Source of the DNA: Desulfobacterales bacterium
GTDB taxonomy: Bacteria > Desulfobacterota > Desulfobacteria > Desulfobacterales > 4be13
Assembly: GCA_029940115.1 (NCBI GenBank)
Contig: JAOZRQ010000014.1
Span: 1-26,540 of the forward strand
Direction: 5' to 3'
Length of the DNA stretch: 26,540 bases
The first letter of the stretch is position 1, and every line of letters begins with the position of its first letter. The position numbers and the translations under genes are program-made. Under the pieces are notes generated by a model that had not been told where the DNA came from, searched no databases, and saw nothing but the letters and a program-made list of their open reading frames with translations. Positions 15,711-23,346 of the stretch are shown here, in pieces.

Positions 15711-16064
15711 CTGATTATAACGCTTTTCGGGGAGGCCGCCTGCCCGTGAACCTGAACGTGAACGTGCACGTGAACATGAACGTGAATGTTCATTTGTGGG
15801 CAAGTTCGAGTTCAAGTTCAAGTTCAAGTTCAAGTATGAGTTCGAGTTCAAGTTCAAGTATGAGTTCGAGTTCAAGTTCAAGTTCACGTTCAAGTTCACG
15901 TTCACGTTCACGTTCACGTTCAAGTTCAAGTATGAGTTCGAGTTCACGTTCAAGTTCACGTTCACGTTCAAGTATGAGTTCAAGTTCAAGTTCACGTTCA
16001 CGTTCACGTTCACGTTCAAGTATGAGTTCGAGTTCAAGGCCTCCCCTAAATCCGTTATAATCAG
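15711..16064. mobile_element. MITE-B copy 1: 354-bp element of 6-nt repeats with 8-bp target duplication
   Basis: The ends are inverted repeats of 27 bp with three mismatches, CTGATTATAACG...GGGGAGGCC on the left and its inverse on the right. It is flanked by ACATTTTA on both sides (15703-15710 and 16065-16072). The interior is almost entirely 6-nt units: a short left arm of GTGAAC-type units (15747-15790) and a long right arm of GTTCAA/GTTCAC/GTTCGA units (15800-16036), so single strands can fold on themselves. The poly-Ser and Asn/Leu-rich frames across it are repeat artefacts. Confidence 0.9.
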
Positions 16065-16106
16065 ACATTTTACATCAGGAATGAATCACAAACAACAGAC
16101 AAGAAC

Positions 16107-16391
16107 ATGATCAAATTGAATATTGGGAAACACTGCATTGAGACTGAACTCAGAAGGCAACATAACCGCTCGCTTTCAGAATATTTCAGAAGCGAATCGG
16201 ACAAGGAGCGGCTTGAAGAGGATATAGACATGCTGACGACCGCTTTGAAACAATTGGATTTTGCCCATTTGCGGAGCAGATATCCTGAGCTTGCCGGCGG
16301 CCATGATGACGCGGATGTCTCTCTTTCAAAAGTAGGCCAGGATCAGATCGCCATCACCGTGAATGGGAAAGCTGTAGGCTGTAGGCTGTAG
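16107..16391 (+). CDS. Small hypothetical protein ending in a repeat array
   Basis: This 94-aa protein is of unknown function. Residues 1-87 look like real coding sequence: charged, helical (HNRSLSEYFRSESDKERLEE, DMLTTALKQLDFAHLRSRYP), then VSLSKVGQDQIAITVNGK. The last residues AVGCRL and the stop are read from the 7-nt array that begins at about 16368, so the native C-terminus may have been replaced. No strong ribosome site precedes the ATG. The gene starts 43 bp after the transposed element and converges on the glycogen synthase gene. Confidence 0.55.
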   Translation: MIKLNIGKHCIETELRRQHNRSLSEYFRSESDKERLEEDIDMLTTALKQLDFAHLRSRYPELAGGHDDADVSLSKVGQDQIAITVNGKAVGCRL

Positions 16392-16520
16392 GCTGTAGGC
16401 TGTAGGCTGTAAGCTGTAGGCTGTAAGCTGTAAGCTGTAAGGTATCTCCGAGTCTGGAACTTACAGCTTACAGCTTTGAGCTTACAGCTTCGAGACTACA
16501 GCTTCGAGCCTACAGCTTTG
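16368..16520. repeat. 7-nt array (GCTGTAG/GCTGTAA) with opposed arm, holding the stops of two convergent genes
   Basis: Plus-strand GCTGTAG and GCTGTAA units run from 16368 to 16441. After a 20-bp spacer, opposed TTACAGC units run to 16520. The stop of the gene at 16107 and the stop of glgA both lie inside the array. The symmetric stem could serve as a bidirectional terminator, though there is no T tract. Confidence 0.85.
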
Positions 16521-18037
16521 ATCCCGAATTCCACATTCCGGCTCACCAAGGGGCGTTGTAACATCCTTTCATAAAGGTCAATATAGCCCTTGGCAGTCAC
16601 CTCATGGTTGAAAGTGGCCGCGCTCTCCTTCATGATCCGTTCGATCTGCCGGGCCTTTGTCTCTGAGGGAAGATTGTAAAACGCCATGGCTTGGTCTGTG
16701 GCCCAGGACAGCCCTTGGGCGTCAAAAAACTCGAACAGGAACCCGTTGCCGCTGTTTTCCGCTACATCCAGATGGACGATGGTATCGTGAATCCCCCCGG
16801 TATCATGGGCCACCGGAAGGGATCCGTAAATCGGCGCGATCATCTGGGGAAGGCCGCAGGGCTCAAAACGGGAAGGCATCAGGATGAAATCGGATGCCGC
16901 ATAAGCCAGATGTTCCAACTGCTCATCAAAGTCGCAGATGGCCACCCGGTTGTCAAACTTGTGAAACCGGACAATCTCTTTGAAATGTTGCTTGAATTCT
17001 CCGTTGGCCACAAAGATGATCTCCAAATTCTGGGTCCAGTATGTTGAGACGATGTCATAGAGTATCTCCGCAAGCAACTGGCATCCCTTCTGGATGGGAT
17101 CCAATCGGGAGGGCCAGAAAAAGACCGGCGCGTGAATATCCTTGATCAGCCCCAAGGATTCCTGAAGAAAGCTTTTGTTGATCTGTTTTCCCTCGACATG
17201 GTCCCGGGGGCCGTAATTGCAGGTCAGCACCCGGTCGGCTTCAGGATGAAACGAAGGATCCGGCGCGTTTAGGATGCCGAACGCGCATCCGGCCTTCCAT
17301 TTGTTTGTCAGTTCCTGTTGAACCAACCGCTCCACAAAATCGTATTTCCCTTCCACGATTTCCAACAGAAAGGTGGGACTTACGGTATTGACGAAATGGG
17401 ATGCGAAAATGCCACTGGTCAGGAAGTCCAGCGCGTTGAAGCCCCGAGATTCCTCATAGTTCAACGGCACACGCTCATAATGGAGATGGCGCCAGAAGGC
17501 CGCCGCGTCAATCCCCCGGTCCTCGATGTAAGAGAGGGGGCATTTCACGGTATGAATGTTATGAATGGTGAAGAGACACGGGATCCCCATTTCTCTTGCC
17601 ACGGCCGGGATCAGCGCGGTCATCCAGTCGTTGCAATGGATCAGATCCGGCTTCACACGGGGAAGAATGTAATTGATGACATCCCGCTGAAAGGTGAGGG
17701 CCAGCTTGGTGTTCTCCAGTCCGTCACACGAGTAAACATGATGCAGATAGTAAAAGGCCCGATCCTCAATCAGGTGGATCCGGTCGTCAGGCATCGCCTG
17801 CTTGATGGCGTTATGCTCCTTTTTCAAAAAAGGGGCCAGGTTGTCTCTGAAAATGGCGCGGTAATCCGGCAAGGCCACATGAACATCCGCTCCCTGATCA
17901 AAAAGCGCGCTGATCAGGGCCGCCGATACATCCGCAAGCCCGCCCGCCTTGGCTGTAAGGTAGTTGGCAAGGTTTCCCATGCGATTCGGCAGGTAAGTGA
18001 CTTCCGGGGTGACAATAAGTATGCGGGGGTTGGTCAT
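16496..18037 (-). CDS. glgA: Glycogen/starch synthase (GT5 family)
   Basis: This 513-aa cytosolic glycosyltransferase is predicted to extend alpha-1,4-glucan from nucleotide-activated glucose. The GT5 nucleotide-sugar loop KAGGLADVSAAL (about 30-41) is separated from the N-terminal ILIVTPEV by an extra segment of about 14 residues (YLPNRMGNLANYLT). Other motifs are DLIHCNDWMTALIP, FTIHNIH, WPSRLDPIQKG, and the C-terminal MPSRFEPCGLPQM with PVAHDTGGIHDT. The ATG at 18037 has AAGGAG 6 nt upstream; the frame is open 42 codons further through the repeat array, but that extension is repeat-derived. The C-terminal KAVGSKL and the stop come from the downstream array. Sugar donor (ADP- or UDP-glucose) cannot be told. 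Confidence 0.88.
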   Translation of the reverse strand: MTNPRILIVTPEVTYLPNRMGNLANYLTAKAGGLADVSAALISALFDQGADVHVALPDYRAIFRDNLAPFLKKEHNAIKQAMPDDRIHLIEDRAFYYLHHVYSCDGLENTKLALTFQRDVINYILPRVKPDLIHCNDWMTALIPAVAREMGIPCLFTIHNIHTVKCPLSYIEDRGIDAAAFWRHLHYERVPLNYEESRGFNALDFLTSGIFASHFVNTVSPTFLLEIVEGKYDFVERLVQQELTNKWKAGCAFGILNAPDPSFHPEADRVLTCNYGPRDHVEGKQINKSFLQESLGLIKDIHAPVFFWPSRLDPIQKGCQLLAEILYDIVSTYWTQNLEIIFVANGEFKQHFKEIVRFHKFDNRVAICDFDEQLEHLAYAASDFILMPSRFEPCGLPQMIAPIYGSLPVAHDTGGIHDTIVHLDVAENSGNGFLFEFFDAQGLSWATDQAMAFYNLPSETKARQIERIMKESAATFNHEVTAKGYIDLYERMLQRPLVSRNVEFGIKAVGSKL

Positions 18038-18050
18038 TTGATACTCCTTG

Positions 18051-18350
18051 TGCGTGAAACGTGAAACGTGATGCGTGAAACGTGATGCGTGAAACGTGAT
18101 GCGTGATGCTTGAAACGTGAGTCGTGAAACGTGAGACGCGAAGATGGACGCATCACGCATCACTCGTCACGCATCACTCGTCACGCATCACCCGTCACGC
18201 ATCACTCGTCACGCATCACTCGTCACTCATCACTCGTCACGCATCACTCGTCACGCATCACGCATCACGAGTCACTCGTCACGCATCACTCGTCACGCAT
18301 CACTCGTCACGCATCACAAATCACAAATCACAAATCACGAATCACGCATC
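18051..18350. repeat. 7-nt array (CGTGATG/CGTGAAA and CACGCAT/CACTCGT), opposed arms, between EF-G and glgA
   Basis: The left arm (about 18051-18142) is built of CGTGAAA and CGTGATG units, the right arm (about 18149-18350) of CACGCAT and CACTCGT units, so the 300-bp block is a huge imperfect palindrome. The EF-G stop is inside the right arm (read GATGCGTGA). Frames leading out of the arms are open in all three phases, which explains several long artefact ORFs here. Confidence 0.9.
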
Positions 18351-20411
18351 CTTTGGATTCTTCATCTCCTCCACAATCTTCTCCGCGATCTGGGCGGGCA
18401 CTTCGTCATAATGAGAAAATTCCATGAAGAACATGCCTCGGCCTCCGGTCATGGATCGGAGATCCGGCGCGTAAGTCAGAAATTCGGTCATGGGCACATT
18501 CGCCTTGATGACCTGGTTTTTCCCCTTGGTGTCCATTCCGAGGACCCTGCCACGCTTTCCGTTCAGATCCCCCATGATATCCCCCATGTAATCATCCGGG
18601 GTGATGATGGTGATCTCCATGATCGGCTCCAGGAGGACCGGCTGGGCCTGTTCCGCGGCCTTCTTGAAGGCAAGGGACCCTGCGACCTTGAAGGCCATTT
18701 CAGAGGAATCGACCGCGTGAAAGGACCCGTAATCGAGTGTCACCCTGAAGTCAATGCAGGGGAACCCGGCCAAGACGCCTTTCTGGGACGCTTCCACAAC
18801 GCCCTTTTCAACCGCGGGGATGTACTGCTTGGGAATGACCCCTCCCACGATTTTGTCGACAAACTCGAACCCTTCCCCCTTCGGCTTCGGCTCCAGCTGA
18901 ATCCAGCAGTCACCGTACTGGCCATGCCCGCCAGTCTGCTTCTTGTGTTTCCCTTGGACCCTGACCTTCTTCTTGATGGTCTCCTTGTAGGGCACCTTGG
19001 GGGTTCTCAGCTCAACCTCGACATTGAACTTTCTTTTCAGCTTTTCCGCGGTCGCCTCGATATGCACCTGACCCATGCCCGACAGGAGGATCTCCTTTGT
19101 CTCGCTGTTCCGTGTCAGCTTCAACGCGGTGTCCTCCTCCAGAAGCTTGGTCAGGGAGATGAACACCTTATCCTCATCCCCTTTGGATTTGGCGCCCACA
19201 GCGTATGAGATGACGCTCGGGAGCGGCTCCGCGCACTGGAACCTGATCTTGGCGTTGTCCGCGCACAGGGTGTCGCCTGTGGTGGTCTCCTTGAGCTTTG
19301 CCACGGCGACGATGGCCCCAGGTTCGGCCCCGGTCAGCGGCTTCTGCTCCTTGCCGGCAAGCCGCAGCAACTGGGTGAACCGCTCCTTTGCCCTTTTGTT
19401 CACATTGTAAAAGGTCCCGTCGCCTCCGAGCGTCCCTGAGACCACCTTGAACAGGGTGAGCCTTCCTGCGTATGGATCCGCAACCGTCTTGAAGATAAAG
19501 GCGGAAAACGGCGCGTCTGGATCAGGCCCACGCTCAATTTCCTTTTCAGTATCAGGGTCCGTGCCGATCCGGGGGCCCCGGTCAAGGGGAGAGGGCATGA
19601 CGTTCATGATGAAGTCCATGAGAAGATCAATCCCCACATTCTTTGTGGCGGAACCGCAGAGGACTGGCACAAAGACACGGGATGAGACGCCCTTTCTCAA
19701 AGCGATTCCGATATCCTCATCGGACAGGGGCTCCCCATCAAGATACCGTTCAAGGAGCGCGTCATCGGCCTCTGTGATGTTTTCAATCAGCGCCTCCCTT
19801 TCGTTTTTCACGGTCTCCTGCATGTCCGCAGGAACATCCCCAGACGCGGCATTCCCCTCCGCGTCATAGGTCAGCGCCTTCATGCTGATCAGGTCAACAA
19901 CGCCCTTGAAATCGGATTCCAATCCGATGGGGAGTTGCATGATGATCGGCTTGGGATTCTCAAAGCACCCTTTGGCATCCTCAAAAGTCCGGGGAAAATC
20001 GGCACGATCCTTGTCCAGCTTGTTTATGAAGATCGCACAAGGCAGATTGAATTCCTTTGCAAACTCCCATGCCTGTTCTGCCTGCACCTTGACGCCATCT
20101 ATCGCGTCAACGACCATCACGATGCCATCGGCCGCCTGCATACAGAGTTTGGTATCCGAAAAGAAGTTCTGATCACCGGGGGTGTCGATGAGGTTGACCG
20201 TATGTTTTTTCCAACTGTACTGATGAAAGCCGCTGCTGATGCTGATCTGGCGTTTGAGCTCTTCTGGCTCGAAGTCCGTTGCCGTGTTCCCGTCTTCCAC
20301 ACGTCCCAGCCGATTGGTGACCCCCGCCTTGAACAGCAGAACCTCCGCAAGTGACGTCTTCCCGGCGTCTCCATGGCCAACAATCGCAATGTTTCTTAGT
20401 TTTTCCACCAT
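18342..20411 (-). CDS. Elongation factor G-like GTPase (EF-G paralogue)
   Basis: This 689-aa translational GTPase has the full EF-G domain order. G1 is GHGDAGKT (12-19), switch II DTPGD (76-80), G4 NKLD (130-133), followed by a domain II barrel (AFIFKTVADPYAGRLTLFKV), domain III (LLSGMGQVHIEATAEKLKR), domain IV (TGGHGQYGDCWIQLEP, GGVIPKQYIPAVEKGV) and domain V (EPIMEITIITPDDYMGDIMG). Two positions differ from canonical EF-G: the switch I RGITI is RQISI, and the catalytic His of DTPGH is Asp (D80). That, with the sequence style, places it among EF-G-like paralogues rather than the main fusA. The ATG follows GAGAGGAG closely. The last residues KDA and the stop merge into the repeat array. Confidence 0.92.
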   Translation of the reverse strand: MVEKLRNIAIVGHGDAGKTSLAEVLLFKAGVTNRLGRVEDGNTATDFEPEELKRQISISSGFHQYSWKKHTVNLIDTPGDQNFFSDTKLCMQAADGIVMVVDAIDGVKVQAEQAWEFAKEFNLPCAIFINKLDKDRADFPRTFEDAKGCFENPKPIIMQLPIGLESDFKGVVDLISMKALTYDAEGNAASGDVPADMQETVKNEREALIENITEADDALLERYLDGEPLSDEDIGIALRKGVSSRVFVPVLCGSATKNVGIDLLMDFIMNVMPSPLDRGPRIGTDPDTEKEIERGPDPDAPFSAFIFKTVADPYAGRLTLFKVVSGTLGGDGTFYNVNKRAKERFTQLLRLAGKEQKPLTGAEPGAIVAVAKLKETTTGDTLCADNAKIRFQCAEPLPSVISYAVGAKSKGDEDKVFISLTKLLEEDTALKLTRNSETKEILLSGMGQVHIEATAEKLKRKFNVEVELRTPKVPYKETIKKKVRVQGKHKKQTGGHGQYGDCWIQLEPKPKGEGFEFVDKIVGGVIPKQYIPAVEKGVVEASQKGVLAGFPCIDFRVTLDYGSFHAVDSSEMAFKVAGSLAFKKAAEQAQPVLLEPIMEITIITPDDYMGDIMGDLNGKRGRVLGMDTKGKNQVIKANVPMTEFLTYAPDLRSMTGGRGMFFMEFSHYDEVPAQIAEKIVEEMKNPKDA

Positions 20412-20480
20412 CTGCTCCTCTCTTCATTGGAGTTTAAACTTCACAGGATCAAACTGAAACTTAGAAGAAACCCGGTTTCA

Positions 20481-20947
20481 GCCCGATAAAAGACATCGGG
20501 ACAAGCCCCCGATATAAGGCGTCAGGACAAGCCCCCGATATAAGTACCTGATCATAAGTTTTTGTATATAAGACCTACGAGGTTTTTGAAACCTCGTAGG
20601 TCTTTGAAGCAAAAACTTTTGATCAGGTACTTAAGACGTCGGGACAAGCCCCGATAAAAGACGTCGGGGACAAGCCCCCGATAGAAGACGTCGGGACAAG
20701 CCCCGATAAAAGACGTCGGGACAAGCCCCGATAAAAGACGTCGGGGACAAGCCCCCGATAAAAGATGTCGGGGACAAGCCCCCGATAGAAGACGTCGGGG
20801 ACAAGCCCCCGATAGAAGATGTCGGGGACAAGCCCCCGATAGAAGATGTCGGGGACAAGCCCCCGATAGAAGACGTCGGGGACAAGCTTCAGGGGCGGTC
20901 AGGTTTCCATGCCTGTCCCCGACATCTTTCATCGGGGAACGCGGCAC
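20481..20947. repeat. Array of 25-27-bp hairpin units
   Basis: Twelve direct units share the core TCGGGGACAAGCCCCCGA, itself a small stem-loop. Units are 25 to 27 bp with AAAAGACG or TAGAAGATG linkers. Two units lie before and ten after an inserted palindromic element (20542-20632), and one further unit lies in opposite orientation at about 20923-20947. The 27-bp unit keeps frame, so the minus strand reads as a 9-residue peptide repeat, which I regard as an artefact. It begins just after a MITE-A-like GAAACCCGG. Confidence 0.9.
20542..20632. mobile_element. AAGTACCTGATCA palindromic element nested in the hairpin array
   Basis: AAGTACCTGATCATAAGTTT at the left pairs with the inverse ending TGATCAGGTACTT at the right, and the centre is a second stem with GACCTACGAGG arms (20572-20602). 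It interrupts the run of 27-bp units. A relative lies at 22989-23080. No clear target duplication is seen. Confidence 0.7.
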
Positions 20948-21599
20948 CGTGTCAGAAACCAAGTTTCTGTAAATCACACAATATGCAATACTCCCATTCC
21001 CTCTTCGGCGTGAAAATCCCGGACAAGTCAGGCTCTGGATCGGATTTTCATATGTCAAGGTTGTCAGTTGGGACTCTCATGCCTCATTGTGACCGCAGGT
21101 CATGGATGTTCGCGGGAATGACTGTGCCGAGGCGCTTCATTCTTCGCTGTGACCTGCAACGATCATGGTCGTCCACGGTAATGATGTGAACGGTTAATGA
21201 TGTGAAAGGCTGGGTTTTCAAAAATTGCACATCGCGTATCATTCAAATAGGTTTATATGATGAATGGAAAAAAATCAAGGACAAAATTCTGTCCTCTTTT
21301 CCAGACTGAAAATTTCGTGCCTAACCGAGCAGGACAAGGGCACGAGCGTAAACCGCTTTCCGGATTTTTTGAGCCTTTGTCAAAAATATGTTGAAATATT
21401 ATGATTTCATCCTATAATATTGACAAAAATGATGGCTTCCCGCCTTTGTCTGTGATCGGCCATGATCTTCATTTGGGCCATGATCCTTGACACAAACACC
21501 TGAAAATATATGGCCAAGTACGCTGGTACTTATGGCAAACTGACAAATGATGGATGCCAAAAAGGAAAGCGAAACAACTCACCGGTTTTGAACATGTGT
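20948..21599. other. Intergenic region without convincing gene
   Basis: About 650 bp without a supported coding frame. It contains short palindromes: a GTGACCGCAGGTCA/TGTGACCTGCA pair near 21090-21160 and AAGTACGCTGGTACTT at 21518. Around 21391 is an AT-rich stretch with a promoter-like arrangement. It may hold decayed sequence. Confidence 0.5.
21391..21418 (+). promoter_or_regulatory. Candidate sigma-70-type promoter
   Basis: TTGAAA (21391-21396) and TATAAT (21413-21418) are separated by 16 bp. It points towards the gene at 21787, but a 150-bp transposed element lies between them. Chance occurrence in AT-rich DNA is possible. Confidence 0.3.
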
Positions 21600-21608
21600 A
21601 AACAGTTG

Positions 21609-21758
21609 CTGTGTAGGACAAAAAAATGATTTGAGGAGGGAACCCGGCCCCCGATAAAAAACGTCGGGGGCAAGCTTTTTTCTGGCAGTCGGGGAGTCGG
21701 CCCGTTTGGGAAAAAGCCGGGTTTCCCGCCCATTCCCGAATTTTTGTCCTGTACACAG
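21609..21758. mobile_element. MITE-A copy 2: 150-bp element with 9-bp target duplication and a nested 27-bp unit
   Basis: Ends CTGTGTAGGACAAAAAAA and TTTTTGTCCTGTACACAG match copy 1. It is flanked by AAACAGTTG at 21600-21608 and 21759-21767. Relative to copy 1 it contains one extra 27-bp hairpin unit (CCCCGATAAAAAACGTCGGG and following) between AACCCGGC and TTTTTTCTGG, the same unit that forms the array at 20481. It ends 28 bp before the start of the next gene. Confidence 0.9.
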
Positions 21759-21786
21759 AAACAGTTGTCTTAAGGAACAGAAAGTT

Positions 21787-22716
21787 ATGTCGAATAATGG
21801 AAGTTCCCCCCAAGATGGTCAGGAAGGGTCGGACCGGACAGATCAAGAAACATCTTTCCAAGGACATCTGAGCGGGACAAAGAACGAGGCATTCCTTGAA
21901 CAGACCCGTGACAATCTGAAACAGATCCTCGGGCCCTATCAGCAGGAACTGCGTCAGAAGCAGCGTATGGCTGATTTTCTGAATCAGTGCATCCGTCATG
22001 TGGCCAAGGAGGATTTCCTTCAGCTGGATGATCTGCTCAAAAGCAAGATGGCCGAACATCTGACACAGGATGAGACACTCTGCTCATGCAGGGAACCCTT
22101 CAGGCTTTTGAAAGCATATGCCAATGAAAAGGTGGAGCGATACCGCATGGCCTTTGTCGAAGACTTGGGCAACCTTGCAACGGAGGTTGATCTGTCCATG
22201 GAGATAGACTTTCCCCGTTTCACTTCCTTGAAGGGAATTGAAGGAACTGTGGATTTCAGCAAACGTTGTACGACGATCAACAAAAAGACCCTGAAGACGA
22301 TTGACCCCCGTCGCATTGTCACCGCGGTGCTCAGGGTCAAGCGTCAGTTGTATGACCGTCCATTTGATCCCCAGCCGTTTGTTGATGGTCTTTTTCAGAC
22401 GTATTCTCAAATTTTGAAACGAGGCAAGCGAACCGTGGCAGGCCATCCGGTCCCCATCCAGCAGTTCTATCTTGATCATGTGCTCAGTCTTCAGAGCAAG
22501 CCCTTTTTCCAGAACATGGAAAAGGGGAAATTCAGGGAATACACAGTGGAACAGTTTGCAGTGGATATCTGGCGCTATTTTCAATCTGGCATCGGGGGCA
22601 CGTCAGGTGGTCATCTCCTGCAACTGCGACCGGGGCGAAACAATTCCCTCTGGCTCATTGACAGCGACGGGGAGCGGCGCCGGATCACGAGCATATCTTT
22701 TCAGAAGGAGACTTGA
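21787..22716 (+). CDS. Uncharacterised protein encoded upstream of a BrxD-like ATPase
   Basis: I do not recognise this 309-aa protein. The first 35 residues are polar and probably disordered (MSNNGSSPQDGQEGSDRTDQ). Residues 40-130 are helical and charged (LEQTRDNLKQILGPYQQELR, CREPFRLLKAYANEKVERYR). A middle part contains TINKKTLKTIDPRRIVTAVL and the C-terminus looks like a small beta-rich domain (GGHLLQLRPGRNNSLWLIDS). There is no signal peptide or membrane segment. AAGGA lies 10 nt before the ATG. It is the only same-strand neighbour of the P-loop ATPase gene, 630 bp downstream, and the gap is occupied by mobile repeats; an ancestral operon is plausible. Confidence 0.75.
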   Translation: MSNNGSSPQDGQEGSDRTDQETSFQGHLSGTKNEAFLEQTRDNLKQILGPYQQELRQKQRMADFLNQCIRHVAKEDFLQLDDLLKSKMAEHLTQDETLCSCREPFRLLKAYANEKVERYRMAFVEDLGNLATEVDLSMEIDFPRFTSLKGIEGTVDFSKRCTTINKKTLKTIDPRRIVTAVLRVKRQLYDRPFDPQPFVDGLFQTYSQILKRGKRTVAGHPVPIQQFYLDHVLSLQSKPFFQNMEKGKFREYTVEQFAVDIWRYFQSGIGGTSGGHLLQLRPGRNNSLWLIDSDGERRRITSISFQKET

Positions 22717-22773
22717 AATTGTTCCAATCCTTCATTTTGGCTGAAAAATGGGGCATCCTTTCAGTTTGTAGTT

Positions 22774-22810
22774 CCGTCTTCAGGCGGTGCAACACCGCCT
22801 AAAGGCGGAA
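22774..22810. repeat. CCGCC/GGCGG palindromic repeat, second copy
   Basis: CCGTCTTCAGGCGG and CACCGCCTAAAGGCGG form paired stems like those at 11060-11100. The last 35 bp of the block, up to 22820, is repeated exactly at 23199-23233 on the other side of MITE-B. Confidence 0.75.
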
Positions 22811-22820
22811 AAACTTTTTG

Positions 22821-23186
22821 CTGATTATGACGGATTTAGGGGAGCCCTGTGAACGTGCCCGCAAACTTGAGCTTGAACTTGAACTTGAACTTGAATCCTG
22901 ACGTGAACTTTCATTCACGTGCACGTTCACGTTCATGTGCATGTGCACGTGCACGTTTACGTTCATGTGCACGTTCATGTGCACGTTTAAGTACCTGTGC
23001 AAAAGTTTCGTAACATTTTCATGGGGTTTAATTCTGAATTTTCAGACTGTTACCTCTGCAAAATTATTGATCAGGTACTTACGTGCACGTTCACGTTCAC
23101 GTTCATGTGCACGTTCATGTGCACGTTCACGTTCATGTGCACGTTCACGTTCACGTTTAAGGCTCCCCTAAATCCGTTATAATCAG
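22821..23186. mobile_element. MITE-B copy 2: 366-bp element with 8-bp target duplication
   Basis: Terminal repeats CTGATTATGACGGATTTAGG and the inverse of CTGATTATAACGGATTTAGG differ by one base over 26 bp. It is flanked by ACTTTTTG at 22813-22820 and 23187-23194. The interior has a left arm of TTGAAC/TGAAC-type units (22865-22915) and a long right arm of GTTCAC, GTTCAT and GTGCAC units, interrupted by another element at 22989-23080. It has no coding content. Confidence 0.9.
22989..23080. mobile_element. AAGTACCTG element nested in MITE-B
   Basis: The block starts AAGTACCTGTGCAAAAGTTT and ends TTGATCAGGTACTT, matching the ends of the element at 20542-20632 but with a different centre. It splits the 6-nt repeat array. 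It is 92 bp against 91 bp for the other copy. Confidence 0.65.
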
Positions 23187-23198
23187 ACTTTTTGTCAG

Positions 23199-23313
23199 GG
23201 TGCAACACCGCCTAAAGGCGGAAAAACTTTTTGGCTTAAAAAAATGTGAACCCATAAATGAAGGATGCCCAAAGAAACTAAGTTTTTTCAAAAAACTTGG
23301 TTTCTCCTTGGAC
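23199..23313. repeat. Half CCGCC repeat and a CCAAAGAAACTAAG hairpin
   Basis: A 35-bp sequence at 23199-23233 duplicates 22786-22820. At 23272-23313, CCAAAGAAACTAAGTTTTTT pairs with AAAAAACTTGGTTTCTCC, a relative of the hairpins upstream of the outer-membrane protein gene. Confidence 0.75.
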
Positions 23314-23346
23314 AATTTTCAATTTTCAATTTTACGGAGGGACATA

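Noticed and set aside
15689..16068. Long Ser-rich, Lys/Phe-rich and Asn/Leu-rich open frames on both strands
   Set aside because: All are translations of 6-nt repeats inside MITE-B in different frames; none has a ribosome site or non-repetitive coding part.
18124..19208. Plus-strand frames rich in THHSSRITRHAS
   Set aside because: They read the stop-free direction of the 7-nt array and continue antisense into the EF-G gene.
20481..20947. Possible CRISPR array
   Set aside because: Units follow one another directly with no variable spacers, and no cas gene is present.
20552..21058. Minus-strand frame with a 9-residue repeat (GACPRRLLS)
   Set aside because: It arises from the 27-bp unit being a multiple of three; the non-repeat part is not protein-like and no start signal is visible.
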